Positions 37,546-45,410 of a stretch of DNA of 64,000 nt are shown here, piece by piece. Origin of the DNA: Phormidesmis sp963789215 (GTDB lineage: Bacteria; Cyanobacteriota; Cyanobacteriia; Phormidesmidales; Phormidesmidaceae). A program made the position numbers and the translations under genes. The notes beneath the pieces are model-generated. The model did not search any database. It saw only the letters and a program-made list of their open reading frames with translations, and was not told the origin of the DNA. Where the stretch lies: assembly GCA_963789215.1 (NCBI GenBank), contig CAWBJY010000008.1, positions 1-64,000 on the forward strand, written 5' to 3'. Positions within the stretch are counted from its first letter, which is position 1, and each line of letters begins with the position of its first letter.

Positions 37546-38433
37546 ATGACGTCAAAGGGCATCCACTACTTAAAAAGCAAACTAGAAGGCAAACTTGCCA
37601 AAAGCCCAACTCAAAGCAGAGCCGTCAAAGCCATGCTAGCCGCTCTTATTCTAGCGGGAGTCTCCGGCGTTGCCACCCGGTCGGCCTTTGCCCAATCGCT
37701 GCTACAAAAAACCGGCAATTTAGCCCCCATGGAGGACACCTACACCTTCGACGGTGACGAAGGCCAAACCATGACCATCGAGCTAGAAAGCGCCGATTTC
37801 GACACCGTACTTCAGCTCAAAGGGCCAAACGGCGAACTCATTACCACCAACGACGACTACGGCGTCACGCTCAACTCCACCATCGTTATAGCCTTGCCCG
37901 AAACCGGCACCTATAGTGCGATCGCCACCTCCTACTCTGGTCTTGGCGGCAGCTACCAAATCGAAGTGCGCCCCACCAGCGAATACGAGCAGGTATTCAA
38001 CCGCGCCTACGAACTCACCCTCTCCGAAGACTATCCCAACGCCGTCGAAGCCTACAGCGCCGCGATCGCTCTCAACGACACCGATCCTAGCGCCTACATT
38101 GGCCGAGCCGAAGCCTTCTTAAGCAACGCCTACCTCGAATTTACCGACGAAACCGGCGACCTTAACGATCTGCCCGACGACGTTCTCTCATCCGTCGCTA
38201 GCGACTACAACAAAGCCGCCGACCTGCTAGACCAGCAGGGACAAACCGGCCCGGCTGCGTCCCTCAGAGAACAGGCTCAATACTTTGTCCGCACAGAGAC
38301 CCCAACGACGACCGAGCAGATGATACCGGTAGAGCCAAATGGCGGCATTGGCGACGGCGCACAGCCTCTGCCAGAAGTTATTCCCCCAGAAGCCCCCGAA
38401 GCAGAACCCCTGTTAGCCCCACCCGGAGAATAA
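37546..38433 (+). CDS. Secreted PPC-domain protein with TPR-like region, 295 aa
   Basis: A signal peptide or signal anchor (about 20-45, LAALILAGVSGVATRSAFA-Q) is followed by a pre-peptidase C-terminal (PPC) beta domain at about 55-145 (DTYTFDGDEGQTMTIEL, FDTVLQLKGPNG, GTYSAIATSY). TPR-like helices follow at about 150-240 (YELTLSEDYPNAVEAYSAAI), then an acidic Pro-rich tail. No peptidase domain is attached. PPC domains occur in secreted proteins as binding modules, so a periplasmic or surface role is inferred. Two terminators follow. Confidence 0.82.
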   Translation: MTSKGIHYLKSKLEGKLAKSPTQSRAVKAMLAALILAGVSGVATRSAFAQSLLQKTGNLAPMEDTYTFDGDEGQTMTIELESADFDTVLQLKGPNGELITTNDDYGVTLNSTIVIALPETGTYSAIATSYSGLGGSYQIEVRPTSEYEQVFNRAYELTLSEDYPNAVEAYSAAIALNDTDPSAYIGRAEAFLSNAYLEFTDETGDLNDLPDDVLSSVASDYNKAADLLDQQGQTGPAASLREQAQYFVRTETPTTTEQMIPVEPNGGIGDGAQPLPEVIPPEAPEAEPLLAPPGE

Positions 38434-38470
38434 AGCTAAAGCTTAAGACCAGTCTGAATTATCCTTTCTC

Positions 38471-38508
38471 AAATCCCTCGCGGCCTAACCCAAGCTGCGG
38501 GGGATTTT
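38471..38508 (+). terminator. Rho-independent terminator after the PPC gene
   Basis: AAATCCCTCGC (38471-38481) pairs with GCGGGGGATTT (38497-38507), with one T-G wobble, and is followed by T. Confidence 0.72.
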
Positions 38509-38532
38509 GGCAATATGGCCCGGTATAGCGCG

Positions 38533-38568
38533 TACCCGATATAGCCCGCACTAGGTCTATATCGGGTA
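38533..38568. terminator. Bidirectional hairpin between convergent genes
   Basis: TACCCGATATAG (38533-38544) is perfectly complementary to CTATATCGGGTA (38557-38568). It ends one base before the stop of the minus-strand zinc-ribbon gene. A weak CTAGGT direct repeat surrounds the right arm. Confidence 0.7.
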
Positions 38569-38757
38569 CTAGGTCTTTTGCAAAACGCCATCAACATCGC
38601 TCAAATCATTCAGCTTCGCGCGATATCCGCACTGAGAGCAAGCCGTCGTTGGTTCGTAGCTACTGCTACTATCCGACAGATTTACCGCAGGCGTATGCCA
38701 GGAAATATACACCCGCTCGCACTGCGGGCACTTCACCGTGATCGTATTAGAAGACAT
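38569..38757 (-). CDS. Small zinc-ribbon protein, 62 aa
   Basis: Two CxxC pairs, KCPQC near residue 9 and CSQCGYRAKL near 40, form a four-cysteine zinc ribbon. Between them is a serine-rich loop. The start ATG has AGGA nine bases upstream. Such stand-alone ribbons may bind nucleic acid or protein; no specific function can be given. It lies 27 bp downstream of the next minus-strand gene and may be co-transcribed with it. Confidence 0.78.
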   Translation of the reverse strand: MSSNTITVKCPQCERVYISWHTPAVNLSDSSSSYEPTTACSQCGYRAKLNDLSDVDGVLQKT

Positions 38758-38784
38758 GAGTTGTATTCCTACTTTTTAACCATC

Positions 38785-39132
38785 CTACAAGTCTTCTGGA
38801 TCGGACTTTGCCAAAGCAACCCCAGCCCCCTGCCCAGTCTGATCGGCCGGAACATTACTCGTCAACGTTAGCTGCGCCACCCCGGCGATACTCACGCCCA
38901 CCTGTATCGACACCCGCTCTGCGTCCATTCCCTTCGCCCGCACCTGATCGCCCGCCACTTCCAAAATATCCAAAGCCTTATCTACAGACGCTTGAATCAC
39001 CTCTTCAGTCGCGTCTTCTAGCCGTCCGCCCGTAAGCTGCGAAACACTCTTAGCCACCTGCTTTCCCGTCTTTTCCACAGCGTTAGTCACTTTGTTAATT
39101 ACCTGTCTTCCCTGTTGAGTAATCGGATCCAT
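38785..39132 (-). CDS. Conserved unknown helical protein, 115 aa
   Basis: The ATG at 39132 (MDPITQQGRQ) is preferred over an upstream TTG (39165). Residues 5-75 are predicted as long amphipathic helices (VINKVTNAVEKTGKQVAKSV, VIQASVDKALDILEVA). They are followed by a beta-rich part (VSIQVGVSIAGVAQLTLTSN). There is no signal peptide or known motif. It precedes the zinc-ribbon gene on the same strand (27-bp gap). Confidence 0.65.
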   Translation of the reverse strand: MDPITQQGRQVINKVTNAVEKTGKQVAKSVSQLTGGRLEDATEEVIQASVDKALDILEVAGDQVRAKGMDAERVSIQVGVSIAGVAQLTLTSNVPADQTGQGAGVALAKSDPEDL

Positions 39133-39370
39133 TTTGTCATTCGGCACAATTACCCCGATGAGCAAGCTGCTCTTAACATCTACGCCTGCATCATCTGCTC
39201 ACGCTGACTTGCCAGCATCGGGCAAAAGGCACAGACCGCGCCCACAAAAAAGCTGCGATCGCCGAATAGTCCCTCAATTAGAGAGACTTAATCTAGAGAT
39301 CGCAGCCAAAACCAGCTAACGATATCAGCAAAGTAAAGAGCTATCAAAAAAGAGCTGTTAAAAAGCTGTA

Positions 39371-39565
39371 CTAGCCCACTTCGTGGCCCGTAATCGTAAT
39401 CGACTCTTTCACCGATTCCTCAGACATCTCAGAGTCAACTTCTATCGTCTTCTTCTCAACGTCACCCTTCACTTTTGCATTCTCGTCATGCACCTTAATC
39501 TCTTTAGTGATGGTATCGACGCATCCTTCGCACTTAATCGAAGGAACCTTAAAAGTCATGCTCAT
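39371..39565 (-). CDS. Heavy-metal-associated (HMA) domain protein, probable copper chaperone, 64 aa
   Basis: A single ferredoxin-like HMA domain with the metal-binding motif KCEGCVDTI (residues about 11-19) and the expected VSEESVKESI-like helix. Family members (CopZ/Atx1 type) carry Cu(I) to P-type copper ATPases; cyanobacterial Atx1 serves the thylakoid pathway. The usual Met before the first Cys (MxCxxC) is replaced here by Ile-Lys. GGAG lies upstream of the ATG. No copper ATPase is adjacent. Confidence 0.85.
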   Translation of the reverse strand: MSMTFKVPSIKCEGCVDTITKEIKVHDENAKVKGDVEKKTIEVDSEMSEESVKESITITGHEVG

Positions 39566-39774
39566 TGATTAAACATCTCCTACAGCGGGAAGATTCTCAT
39601 TTATATTCAAACTCGATCCTACTGCTTTGGTCGATCGTTTGCTCTGTCTATAACGTTTGCTTCACGCTTTTTATCACTGTAGATAGGTTGTTCTGTCATC
39701 TTAAGAAGGATTTGCGCCCAGTTTCTCTCACGGCACCTTTAGCCTCCTTTAGCGAATTAATCTAAAAACTCGCC

Positions 39775-41049
39775 CTAAAGCCCCCCGACAAATCGCCCTG
39801 GACTCAGCAATCGCTGCGGATCAAACTTGTCTTTAATATCGCGCATGACGCCCAGCGCATTCCCCGCATAGCCCCATACCTCCATCGACTGCTTCAGCGA
39901 CTTTGGCCCCTGCAGCAAACTCAAAAAGCCGCCGTTTTTCTGGCAGTGCGATCGCAGTTTCTCCACCCCTTCAGCCAGCCCGTCCTGCTGCGCCAACTGC
40001 ACCCAACCCAGCCCATTGCCACCGTGCAGCCGCGCATAGCCATCCAAATTCACATCGTCCACTAGCTCCAGCAGCCAGGGAATCCCACTCGGCCTTAGCC
40101 CCACTTTGCACAGCACCGTATCAGGACGAATCACAGATTGCGATCGCGCCCAAAACTCAGCGTCCGCCTCCCCGTCTAGCTGCTCATAGCCCATGCCATG
40201 CGTCGTTGCAATCTTCTTTAGCCGCGTCGTCTGCTCCTCCACCCCCTCAGCCACCCCCTGAAACCGCACCACAATCTTCAGGTGCTTGCCCTGGGCCACC
40301 ACATCCAAAGACTCCGGCGTCAGCCCCGACATTCGCACCTCAGCCATCGCCTGCTCAATCGCCTGCCCGCCGCCAGCTAGCACCACCGTCCGCAGATTTC
40401 GCACCGCTGGATATAGCCGAAACGTCAGCTCGCTCAAAATCCCCAGACTTCCATAGCTCCCCGTCATCAGCTTCATCAGGTCATAGCCAGCCACGTTCTT
40501 TACCACGCGCCCGCCCGCCTTCGCCACGGCTCCGTCATAGCGCACAAACTGCACCCCAATTAGCGCGTCTCGCAGCCCGCCATAGCGCTGTCGCAGCGAT
40601 CCCGTATCCGCTGTCGCCACAATCCCGCCCAAACTAGCCGCCTCAGAAAACGCCGGATCAACCGCCAAAAACTGCCCTTCCGCCATCAGTTGCGCCTGCA
40701 AATCGGCCACCTTCAGCCCCGGTTCTACCGTCACCGTAAAGTCGCCGATGGCATGTTCTACTACCCGGTTTAGCCGCGCCGTACTCACCACCACGTCAAT
40801 GCCATCGGCTAGGCCGCCCCAGCTCAGCTTGCTACCTTGACCCATCGGCAGCACCCGCCAACCGTTCTCGCAGCTCAGCGCCATCACTCTAGAGAGTTCA
40901 TCAACCGTCCGGGGCATCACCACGCAGCTTGGCGGCACATCCGCTGCGATCGCTCCCATAATCCGAGCCTGCTGTTCCGCCGCCAGCGCATCCCACGCCG
41001 TCACATCAAAACCATCCGCTAACCGAGAGGCGATCGCACTCATACGCAT
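39775..41049 (-). CDS. glcE: FAD-binding oxidoreductase, glycolate dehydrogenase GlcE-type subunit, 424 aa
   Basis: PCMH-type FAD-binding domain (about 35-210): VVMPRTVDELSRVM, WRVLPMGQGSKLSWGG, and the GGRVVKNVAGYDLMKLMTGSYGSLG region near 183-207. The C-terminal substrate domain ends in DPQRLLSPGRFVGG. GlcE works with GlcD and GlcF to oxidise glycolate to glyoxylate in cyanobacterial photorespiration. glcD and glcF are not in this window, so the subunit is encoded apart from its partners. No membrane segment is visible. Confidence 0.88.
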   Translation of the reverse strand: MRMSAIASRLADGFDVTAWDALAAEQQARIMGAIAADVPPSCVVMPRTVDELSRVMALSCENGWRVLPMGQGSKLSWGGLADGIDVVVSTARLNRVVEHAIGDFTVTVEPGLKVADLQAQLMAEGQFLAVDPAFSEAASLGGIVATADTGSLRQRYGGLRDALIGVQFVRYDGAVAKAGGRVVKNVAGYDLMKLMTGSYGSLGILSELTFRLYPAVRNLRTVVLAGGGQAIEQAMAEVRMSGLTPESLDVVAQGKHLKIVVRFQGVAEGVEEQTTRLKKIATTHGMGYEQLDGEADAEFWARSQSVIRPDTVLCKVGLRPSGIPWLLELVDDVNLDGYARLHGGNGLGWVQLAQQDGLAEGVEKLRSHCQKNGGFLSLLQGPKSLKQSMEVWGYAGNALGVMRDIKDKFDPQRLLSPGRFVGGL

Positions 41050-41142
41050 CCAAACTCGCTAAATACTAAAACAGGCCACAACCACCCTACCGGATGGCCA
41101 CAGCCCGACTCAATCAACTAGGTCGCTCGCTCAGTTTTTAAA

Positions 41143-41162
41143 AAGCAAACTACAGCAAACTA
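41143..41162. repeat. 10-bp tandem duplication beginning at the GST stop codon
   Basis: On the minus strand TAGTTTGCTG is followed by TAGTTTGCTT; the first TAG (41160-41162) is the stop codon of the GST gene. Confidence 0.88.
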
Positions 41163-41960
41163 CTCAATCCCAATTGCCACTGGCCCAGTCGCCGCAGCGC
41201 CGCCGCTAGGTCTTCCCCCACGCGGTCGGCGAAAATCGGTATAGAGGCGATCGCGCCACACCCAAAACTCGCTAAACGCCGGATCGTCTACCAACCCCGG
41301 CACCCCCTTACCGCAGATACCGCTGGGCAAATCGACATACAGCTCAGACGGAAACTTTAGGTACATCGACAGTCCAGCCACCGCAAAATCAGCCAGGCAA
41401 GGCTCCTCACCGCACAAATAAGCCTGCTCCTGCAAAATCAGACAAATCGCCTCTAAATCCTGCTTCAAAATGTCCGTCGCCGACTTCACCGCCTCCGGAC
41501 CAAGGCCAACCCCCATGCCCAGCAAACTCAGCACGTCACCCGGCAGCGCACCCACCGCCGTTTTCAGCACATCTGGCGTCGAAATCGGCAGCAGCGCCGT
41601 CCGAAAATTAGGATGCTGATTAAACGCGCCGATCATCGCCTTGCGCCCATTCGTCCCAATCGACTCGTCCGCTAGCGCCTCTAGCGCCAAGCACAGCCCC
41701 TTCTCCTTTCCACCCGCCGGAATAATCGACCGTTCAGGATATGTCTTCTCCAAGTACTGGGCGATCGCACTCGAATCACTCACCACCACTTCACCGTCTT
41801 TTAGCACCGGCACCTGCCGCTGGCCCGACAGCCTATAGAGTTCTATCTGGCCAATCCCTGGGACAACTTCAATAGTTGTATAGGGCAACTGCTTGTAATC
41901 CAAGAGCAGACGCACCTTTTCGCAATAATGCGACGCCTCGAACTGATGGAGTTCTAACAT
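41160..41960 (-). CDS. Glutathione S-transferase family protein, 266 aa
   Basis: The N-terminal thioredoxin fold (about 1-80) contains FEASHYCEKVRLLLDYKQLPY-like sequence with a cysteine in the catalytic position, cis-Pro in QVPVL, and the glutathione-contacting DSSAI. An all-helical C-terminal domain follows, with the conserved GEEPCLADFAVAG capping motif. The ATG at 41960 is chosen over an upstream TTG because AGGAAAA lies seven bases before it. It is about 40 residues longer than typical GSTs, with a Gly/Pro/Arg-rich tail. It probably conjugates or reduces electrophiles with glutathione; the substrate is unknown. Confidence 0.87.
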   Translation of the reverse strand: MLELHQFEASHYCEKVRLLLDYKQLPYTTIEVVPGIGQIELYRLSGQRQVPVLKDGEVVVSDSSAIAQYLEKTYPERSIIPAGGKEKGLCLALEALADESIGTNGRKAMIGAFNQHPNFRTALLPISTPDVLKTAVGALPGDVLSLLGMGVGLGPEAVKSATDILKQDLEAICLILQEQAYLCGEEPCLADFAVAGLSMYLKFPSELYVDLPSGICGKGVPGLVDDPAFSEFWVWRDRLYTDFRRPRGGRPSGGAAATGPVAIGIE

Positions 41961-42300
41961 ATGAACTTTTCCTGCGTGTATCAACTTTTAAAAAACCGCC
42001 CAATCGCCAAACGGCTCATCAGACAAGGCTTGCTTCATCTTCAAGCGGTTTTCCACCCTCCCTTATAAACGCTATCTACCGCAAAAGCCTCCGCCTTTAG
42101 CTAGCACTTCTACCACCGCGCATAGAGTTACGGACATTTTGCTTTTGTAGTTTTCCGATACACTTTGTTAAAGCTTAATGAACCTTAATGAAGAGTTAAC
42201 CCTTACCAAGCAGCTTCGGTATCAGATCGCTGCGCAAAGTTCACTTAGCTTGTACAGGTAGGCCCCCTACCATCAGCTCACCTACTTATTTAGAAACTCT
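41961..42300. promoter_or_regulatory. Upstream region of the fasciclin gene with TTAA-core repeats
   Basis: No gene is seen. CTTAATGA occurs at 42174-42181 and 42184-42191, followed by GTTAACCC at 42195-42202. The TTAA cores are spaced 10-11 bp, one helical turn, as in response-regulator operators. The pattern partly resembles the cyanobacterial Pho box but does not match it exactly. A small GGTAGG/CCTACC hairpin lies near 42258-42272. Confidence 0.35.
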
Positions 42301-43449
42301 ATGCAAATCAACACCAGTCCCCGTTTCATCAAAAACTTCACGCTAGGCCTAATTGCGAGTAGCGTCGGTGCCTTCGTAGCCCTACCTAGCACGGCCATGC
42401 CAGAGCCAAGCGAAAGCCTAGCCGTTACCGAAGTAGAGGGCACAGCCGCTGACTCAGTAGAAAACTTGCCAACCCCTGCGGCCACAGAAACCCTACTTAG
42501 CCCCAAAGAAATACTAGAGGCCATTGACTCTACCAGCGCAAGCGATCTTGAATTAGGCGCAGTAGAAGCAGAAGCCGACGTAGATTTAGAAGTAACAGAA
42601 TCTGAACCCGATGGAATGGTTACAGAGGAGGCCGAAACAGACGTAGAGGCGGCCGACGCTGAAATGACTGATGATACGGTCGAAGCCGATGCTGAAATGA
42701 TGGACGATACGGTCGAAGCCGACGCTGAGATGACCGACGACACCGTTGAAGCCGATGCTGAAATGACTGATGATATGGTCGAAGCCGATGCTGAAGCCGA
42801 TGCTGAAATGATGGACGATACGGTCGAAGCTGACGCTGAAATGATGGACGATACCGTTGAAGCTGACGCTGAAATGACTGATGATATGGTCGAAGCCGAC
42901 GCTGAGATGACTGATGAAGCAGTAGTTGAAGGCGAGACAGACGAAACCACTGACCCTGAAGCCACCGCTAGCGAAGAAATCAACACTGCAGATTTCACCA
43001 TCGCTGAACTCACCGACAACAGCGACTCCTTCACCATTTTGGCCGCCGCCCTAAAAGCCGCCGACCTCACCGAAGTACTTTCAGAAGAAGGCCCTTACAC
43101 CATTTTTGCGCCTACGGATGAAGCCTTCCAAGCCCTTCCAGAGGGCGCTGTACAGCAGCTTTTGCTACCCGAAAACAAAGACGTTCTCGTTCAGGTGCTG
43201 ACCTATCACGTCATCCCTGGCGCAATGCTCTCTACTGATTTAGAGACTGGCAACATCGCCACAGTAGAAGGGAGCGATATCGCCGTAGATGTAGAAGATG
43301 CTGTTACGGTCAACAACGCCAACATCCTTGTTGCCGACGTACAGGCTAGCAATGGCATCATCCACATTATTGATCGCGTTATCGTGCCGCCCACCCCTGA
43401 AGCTGATGCCGAAGTTGAATCTGAAGTGCCAGAAGCCGCCATTCAGTAA
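42301..43449 (+). CDS. Secreted fasciclin-domain protein with acidic 11-residue repeats, 382 aa
   Basis: A signal peptide (about 1-35, ...PSTAMA-like) is followed by an acidic region. In it eight tandem copies of an EADAEMTDDTV-like unit span residues 117-208, one copy carrying a 4-residue EADA insertion. A single fasciclin (FAS1) domain at about 230-370 has the H1 motif GPYTIFAPTDEAF and the H2 motif NGIIHIIDRVI. FAS1 domains mediate adhesion and matrix contacts. The repeats are strongly negative and could bind Ca2+ or act as a stalk. The protein is probably exported to the surface. It is monocistronic, with a terminator at 43675-43703. Confidence 0.9.
   Translation: MQINTSPRFIKNFTLGLIASSVGAFVALPSTAMPEPSESLAVTEVEGTAADSVENLPTPAATETLLSPKEILEAIDSTSASDLELGAVEAEADVDLEVTESEPDGMVTEEAETDVEAADAEMTDDTVEADAEMMDDTVEADAEMTDDTVEADAEMTDDMVEADAEADAEMMDDTVEADAEMMDDTVEADAEMTDDMVEADAEMTDEAVVEGETDETTDPEATASEEINTADFTIAELTDNSDSFTILAAALKAADLTEVLSEEGPYTIFAPTDEAFQALPEGAVQQLLLPENKDVLVQVLTYHVIPGAMLSTDLETGNIATVEGSDIAVDVEDAVTVNNANILVADVQASNGIIHIIDRVIVPPTPEADAEVESEVPEAAIQ
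42649..42924. repeat. 33-bp tandem repeat inside the fasciclin gene, eight units
   Basis: Units begin at 42649, 42682, 42715, 42748, 42781 (this one 45 bp), 42826, 42859 and 42892. Each encodes an 11-residue acidic unit. The copies alternate a few synonymous and Met/Thr changes, as expected from repeated unequal exchange. Confidence 0.95.
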
Positions 43450-43574
43450 AGGCTAAAGCCACTATAGCTATGGCAAACGGTTTCCAGGCGAAAGTCTAAA
43501 TCGTTTGCTAAGCTCTGCCGTTCGCCGGAGTCAGGGTGCAAAGACTGCCTCGAACGGCAGAGTCACACGTCAAC

Positions 43575-43633
43575 AGCTATCTATACAAGCTGTCTATACA
43601 AGCTGTCTATACAAGAAGCCACAAGAAGCCACA
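43575..43633. repeat. 13-bp x3 and 10-bp x2 tandem repeats after the fasciclin gene
   Basis: AGCTATCTATACA (43575-43587) is followed by two copies of AGCTGTCTATACA (43588-43600, 43601-43613). The sequence then passes directly into ACAAGAAGCC twice (43611-43620, 43621-43630). Confidence 0.95.
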
Positions 43634-43674
43634 TTGTTGAAAATAATCATCTCCATAAGATCCATCTCCATAAA

Positions 43675-43703
43675 AAAGGAATGCCTATAGCCAGCATCCC
43701 TTT
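43675..43703. terminator. Bidirectional terminator between convergent genes
   Basis: AAAGGAATGC (43675-43684) pairs with GCATCCCTTT (43694-43703) with one mismatch. It has an A-run before and T-rich sequence after, so it can work in both directions. Confidence 0.65.
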
Positions 43704-43729
43704 CTTACTCGAGTTTTTATCGCCGCAAG

Positions 43730-44500
43730 TTACATCAGCGCATAGCAATCTGCCACGCTATCGCCAGAGGTTTCTACCACAACGGTCTCAAAGCCAGCGC
43801 CCTCAAGTAGCTGACCCACCACTAGCTGCGCCCGCTCGTTTGCCTGCTTAAGAATGCCTTGGTCACAGGCCGCCGTTTGAATCTTCTTCATGGCCTCCTT
43901 CTGGGCCATCATCTGTAGCTGAGGAGCGCGGTCTGGCCCCATGTTCAAAAATCCACGGTCATAGTCATAAACATCAGACCGATTGATATCTAAGCCTGTA
44001 TTATCGTTAAAAATTTCAGGCGCAGGTAGCACTAGCCGAACAACCGTTCCTTCTGCCGACTCGCTCACGTCTGCGGGCTGAATTTTTCCTAAATCGACCC
44101 CGGCGCTCACCGTGCCATAGGCAATATAAAGCAGGTTTGTCTCGCCCACGGTAATATCGCCTAGCTTGCGATCGCTCTTTGCAGGCACCACCGCCTCCAT
44201 CGTAAACACCGCCGTCGTTAGCTCACTTGCTAGCCGCACCTTCTCCACCACCACCGAGCGCACGTCTACCGTTTCCTCCGGCGGCTTCGGCGTTATCGCC
44301 ATCTTCACCCCCTCCATAAATCGAGAACCCGAGCGCAAAAAGGCCAGCCCTGCCAAGCTCGCAAAAATAATTGCCCCGCCCACAGAAGCCACCGCCACTA
44401 GCTGCAGCGCATTTGCCGCAGGCGAAGATTTGGTACGAGAGCGATCGCGCTTTGGAAACGAGGGCTTCTGACGGTACGGATCGGGCATTCGAGACTTCAT
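43730..44500 (-). CDS. DUF4230-domain membrane-anchored protein, 256 aa
   Basis: The ATG at 44500 is preferred over an in-frame TTG at 44509. A basic cytoplasmic N-terminus (about 1-30) leads into one membrane helix (about 34-58). An extracytoplasmic DUF4230 domain follows, with VEKVRLASELTTAVF, NLLYIAYGTVSAGVDLGKI and VVRLVLPAPEIF. The helical end has paired Cys (AACDQG, ADCYALM). DUF4230 has no established function. Its topology fits a single-pass protein facing the periplasm or lumen. It converges with the fasciclin gene. Confidence 0.82.
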   Translation of the reverse strand: MKSRMPDPYRQKPSFPKRDRSRTKSSPAANALQLVAVASVGGAIIFASLAGLAFLRSGSRFMEGVKMAITPKPPEETVDVRSVVVEKVRLASELTTAVFTMEAVVPAKSDRKLGDITVGETNLLYIAYGTVSAGVDLGKIQPADVSESAEGTVVRLVLPAPEIFNDNTGLDINRSDVYDYDRGFLNMGPDRAPQLQMMAQKEAMKKIQTAACDQGILKQANERAQLVVGQLLEGAGFETVVVETSGDSVADCYALM

Positions 44501-44610
44501 AACAAGCAAAAGCGGACGACACTCACATCTTAATAGAACTTACCGCCATAGGCGTGAGTAGCTCCGCTAGTTCTTGCAGGCTTTACAGCGAGTAGCGCCG
44601 CAGATCTTGC

Positions 44611-45270
44611 TCAAGCTTCTGCCGAACTCGTCACAATAAACGACTTAGCCAAACCCATTACCCTTTCAGCAATAATTATCTTTTTAGGAAAGAGCGATCG
44701 CAGCTGTTCCGACGAGAGCAGATCGGTTGTCTCAAACTCTTGTTCAAAATCATTCTTCTCTTTAGGGTTTTTTAGCGCCATTAAATAGCGCACCGACAGA
44801 AAAGAGAGCTTTTTATACCAGTACTTGGGCAACCAGTGGATAAACGCCGCACCAAAGTGAGCCTCTAGCGGAAACCAGCGGTTGGGCGTTTGCACATAAA
44901 GCTGCTTGCCCACGCGATCGCACTCATACGCAAACTGAGCCATTTGCTGATAAGTCCCCACATGCTCAATCACTGAATTAGAAAACACCAGATCAAAACT
45001 GTTGTCTGTGTAGGGTAGTTCGCGCGCATCTCCAATCTCCACCGCATAGTCAGGAGACTCTCCAACAAATCCATCATCCGGCGTATTGAGCAATATCAAG
45101 CGCTTAGGCACCACCTGATAATGTTTTTTCAGCAGTTCCCATATAAAGGGTCTGCCGCCCACATCCAGCACCGAATAGTTCGACAAATTGGGATATAGTT
45201 GCAGCAATTTTGCCAGCCGCAGCCGACGAAAGTGAGCCATGACCGGATAGATAATATGTATCCAAGACAT
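44611..45270 (-). CDS. Class I SAM-dependent methyltransferase, 219 aa
   Basis: Rossmann-type fold: motif I SVLDVGGRP (about 33-41), an acidic loop after strand 2, motif II GDARELPYTDNSFDLVFSNSV-like (about 79-99) and EHVG. The basic N-terminal stretch (HFRRLRLAKLLQ) and the C-terminal segment with WLPKYWYKKLSFLS are typical of Methyltransf_11 proteins of cell-surface or natural-product gene sets. The SD AGGAGG lies 10 bases upstream of the ATG. The substrate is unknown. It is separated by 140 bp from the P-type ATPase upstream. Confidence 0.85.
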   Translation of the reverse strand: MSWIHIIYPVMAHFRRLRLAKLLQLYPNLSNYSVLDVGGRPFIWELLKKHYQVVPKRLILLNTPDDGFVGESPDYAVEIGDARELPYTDNSFDLVFSNSVIEHVGTYQQMAQFAYECDRVGKQLYVQTPNRWFPLEAHFGAAFIHWLPKYWYKKLSFLSVRYLMALKNPKEKNDFEQEFETTDLLSSEQLRSLFPKKIIIAERVMGLAKSFIVTSSAEA

Positions 45271-45410
45271 AGGTCATATGCCTCCTAAAGTTTGTGTGCA
45301 AGAAAGTACTCTAAAAGAAGACCCTGCCTAAAAGATAAAGACGGGCCAATATTCCAGAGCATGCTCTTTACAATCTGTCACTCTCTTTAAAATTTATTGA
45401 GTGAAAAATT

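Noticed and set aside
39903..40637. 244-codon plus-strand open frame rich in Pro/Ala/Ser
   Set aside because: Antisense shadow of glcE, whose own frame encodes a complete, conserved FAD-binding protein.
42282..43070. Long minus-strand open frame with SSVISASAST repeats
   Set aside because: It is the antisense of the acidic tandem repeat in the fasciclin gene; the repeat keeps several frames open and the product has no start signal or known motif.
43505..43690. 61-codon plus-strand frame after the fasciclin gene
   Set aside because: It runs through 13-bp and 10-bp tandem repeats and a terminator, so coding is very unlikely.
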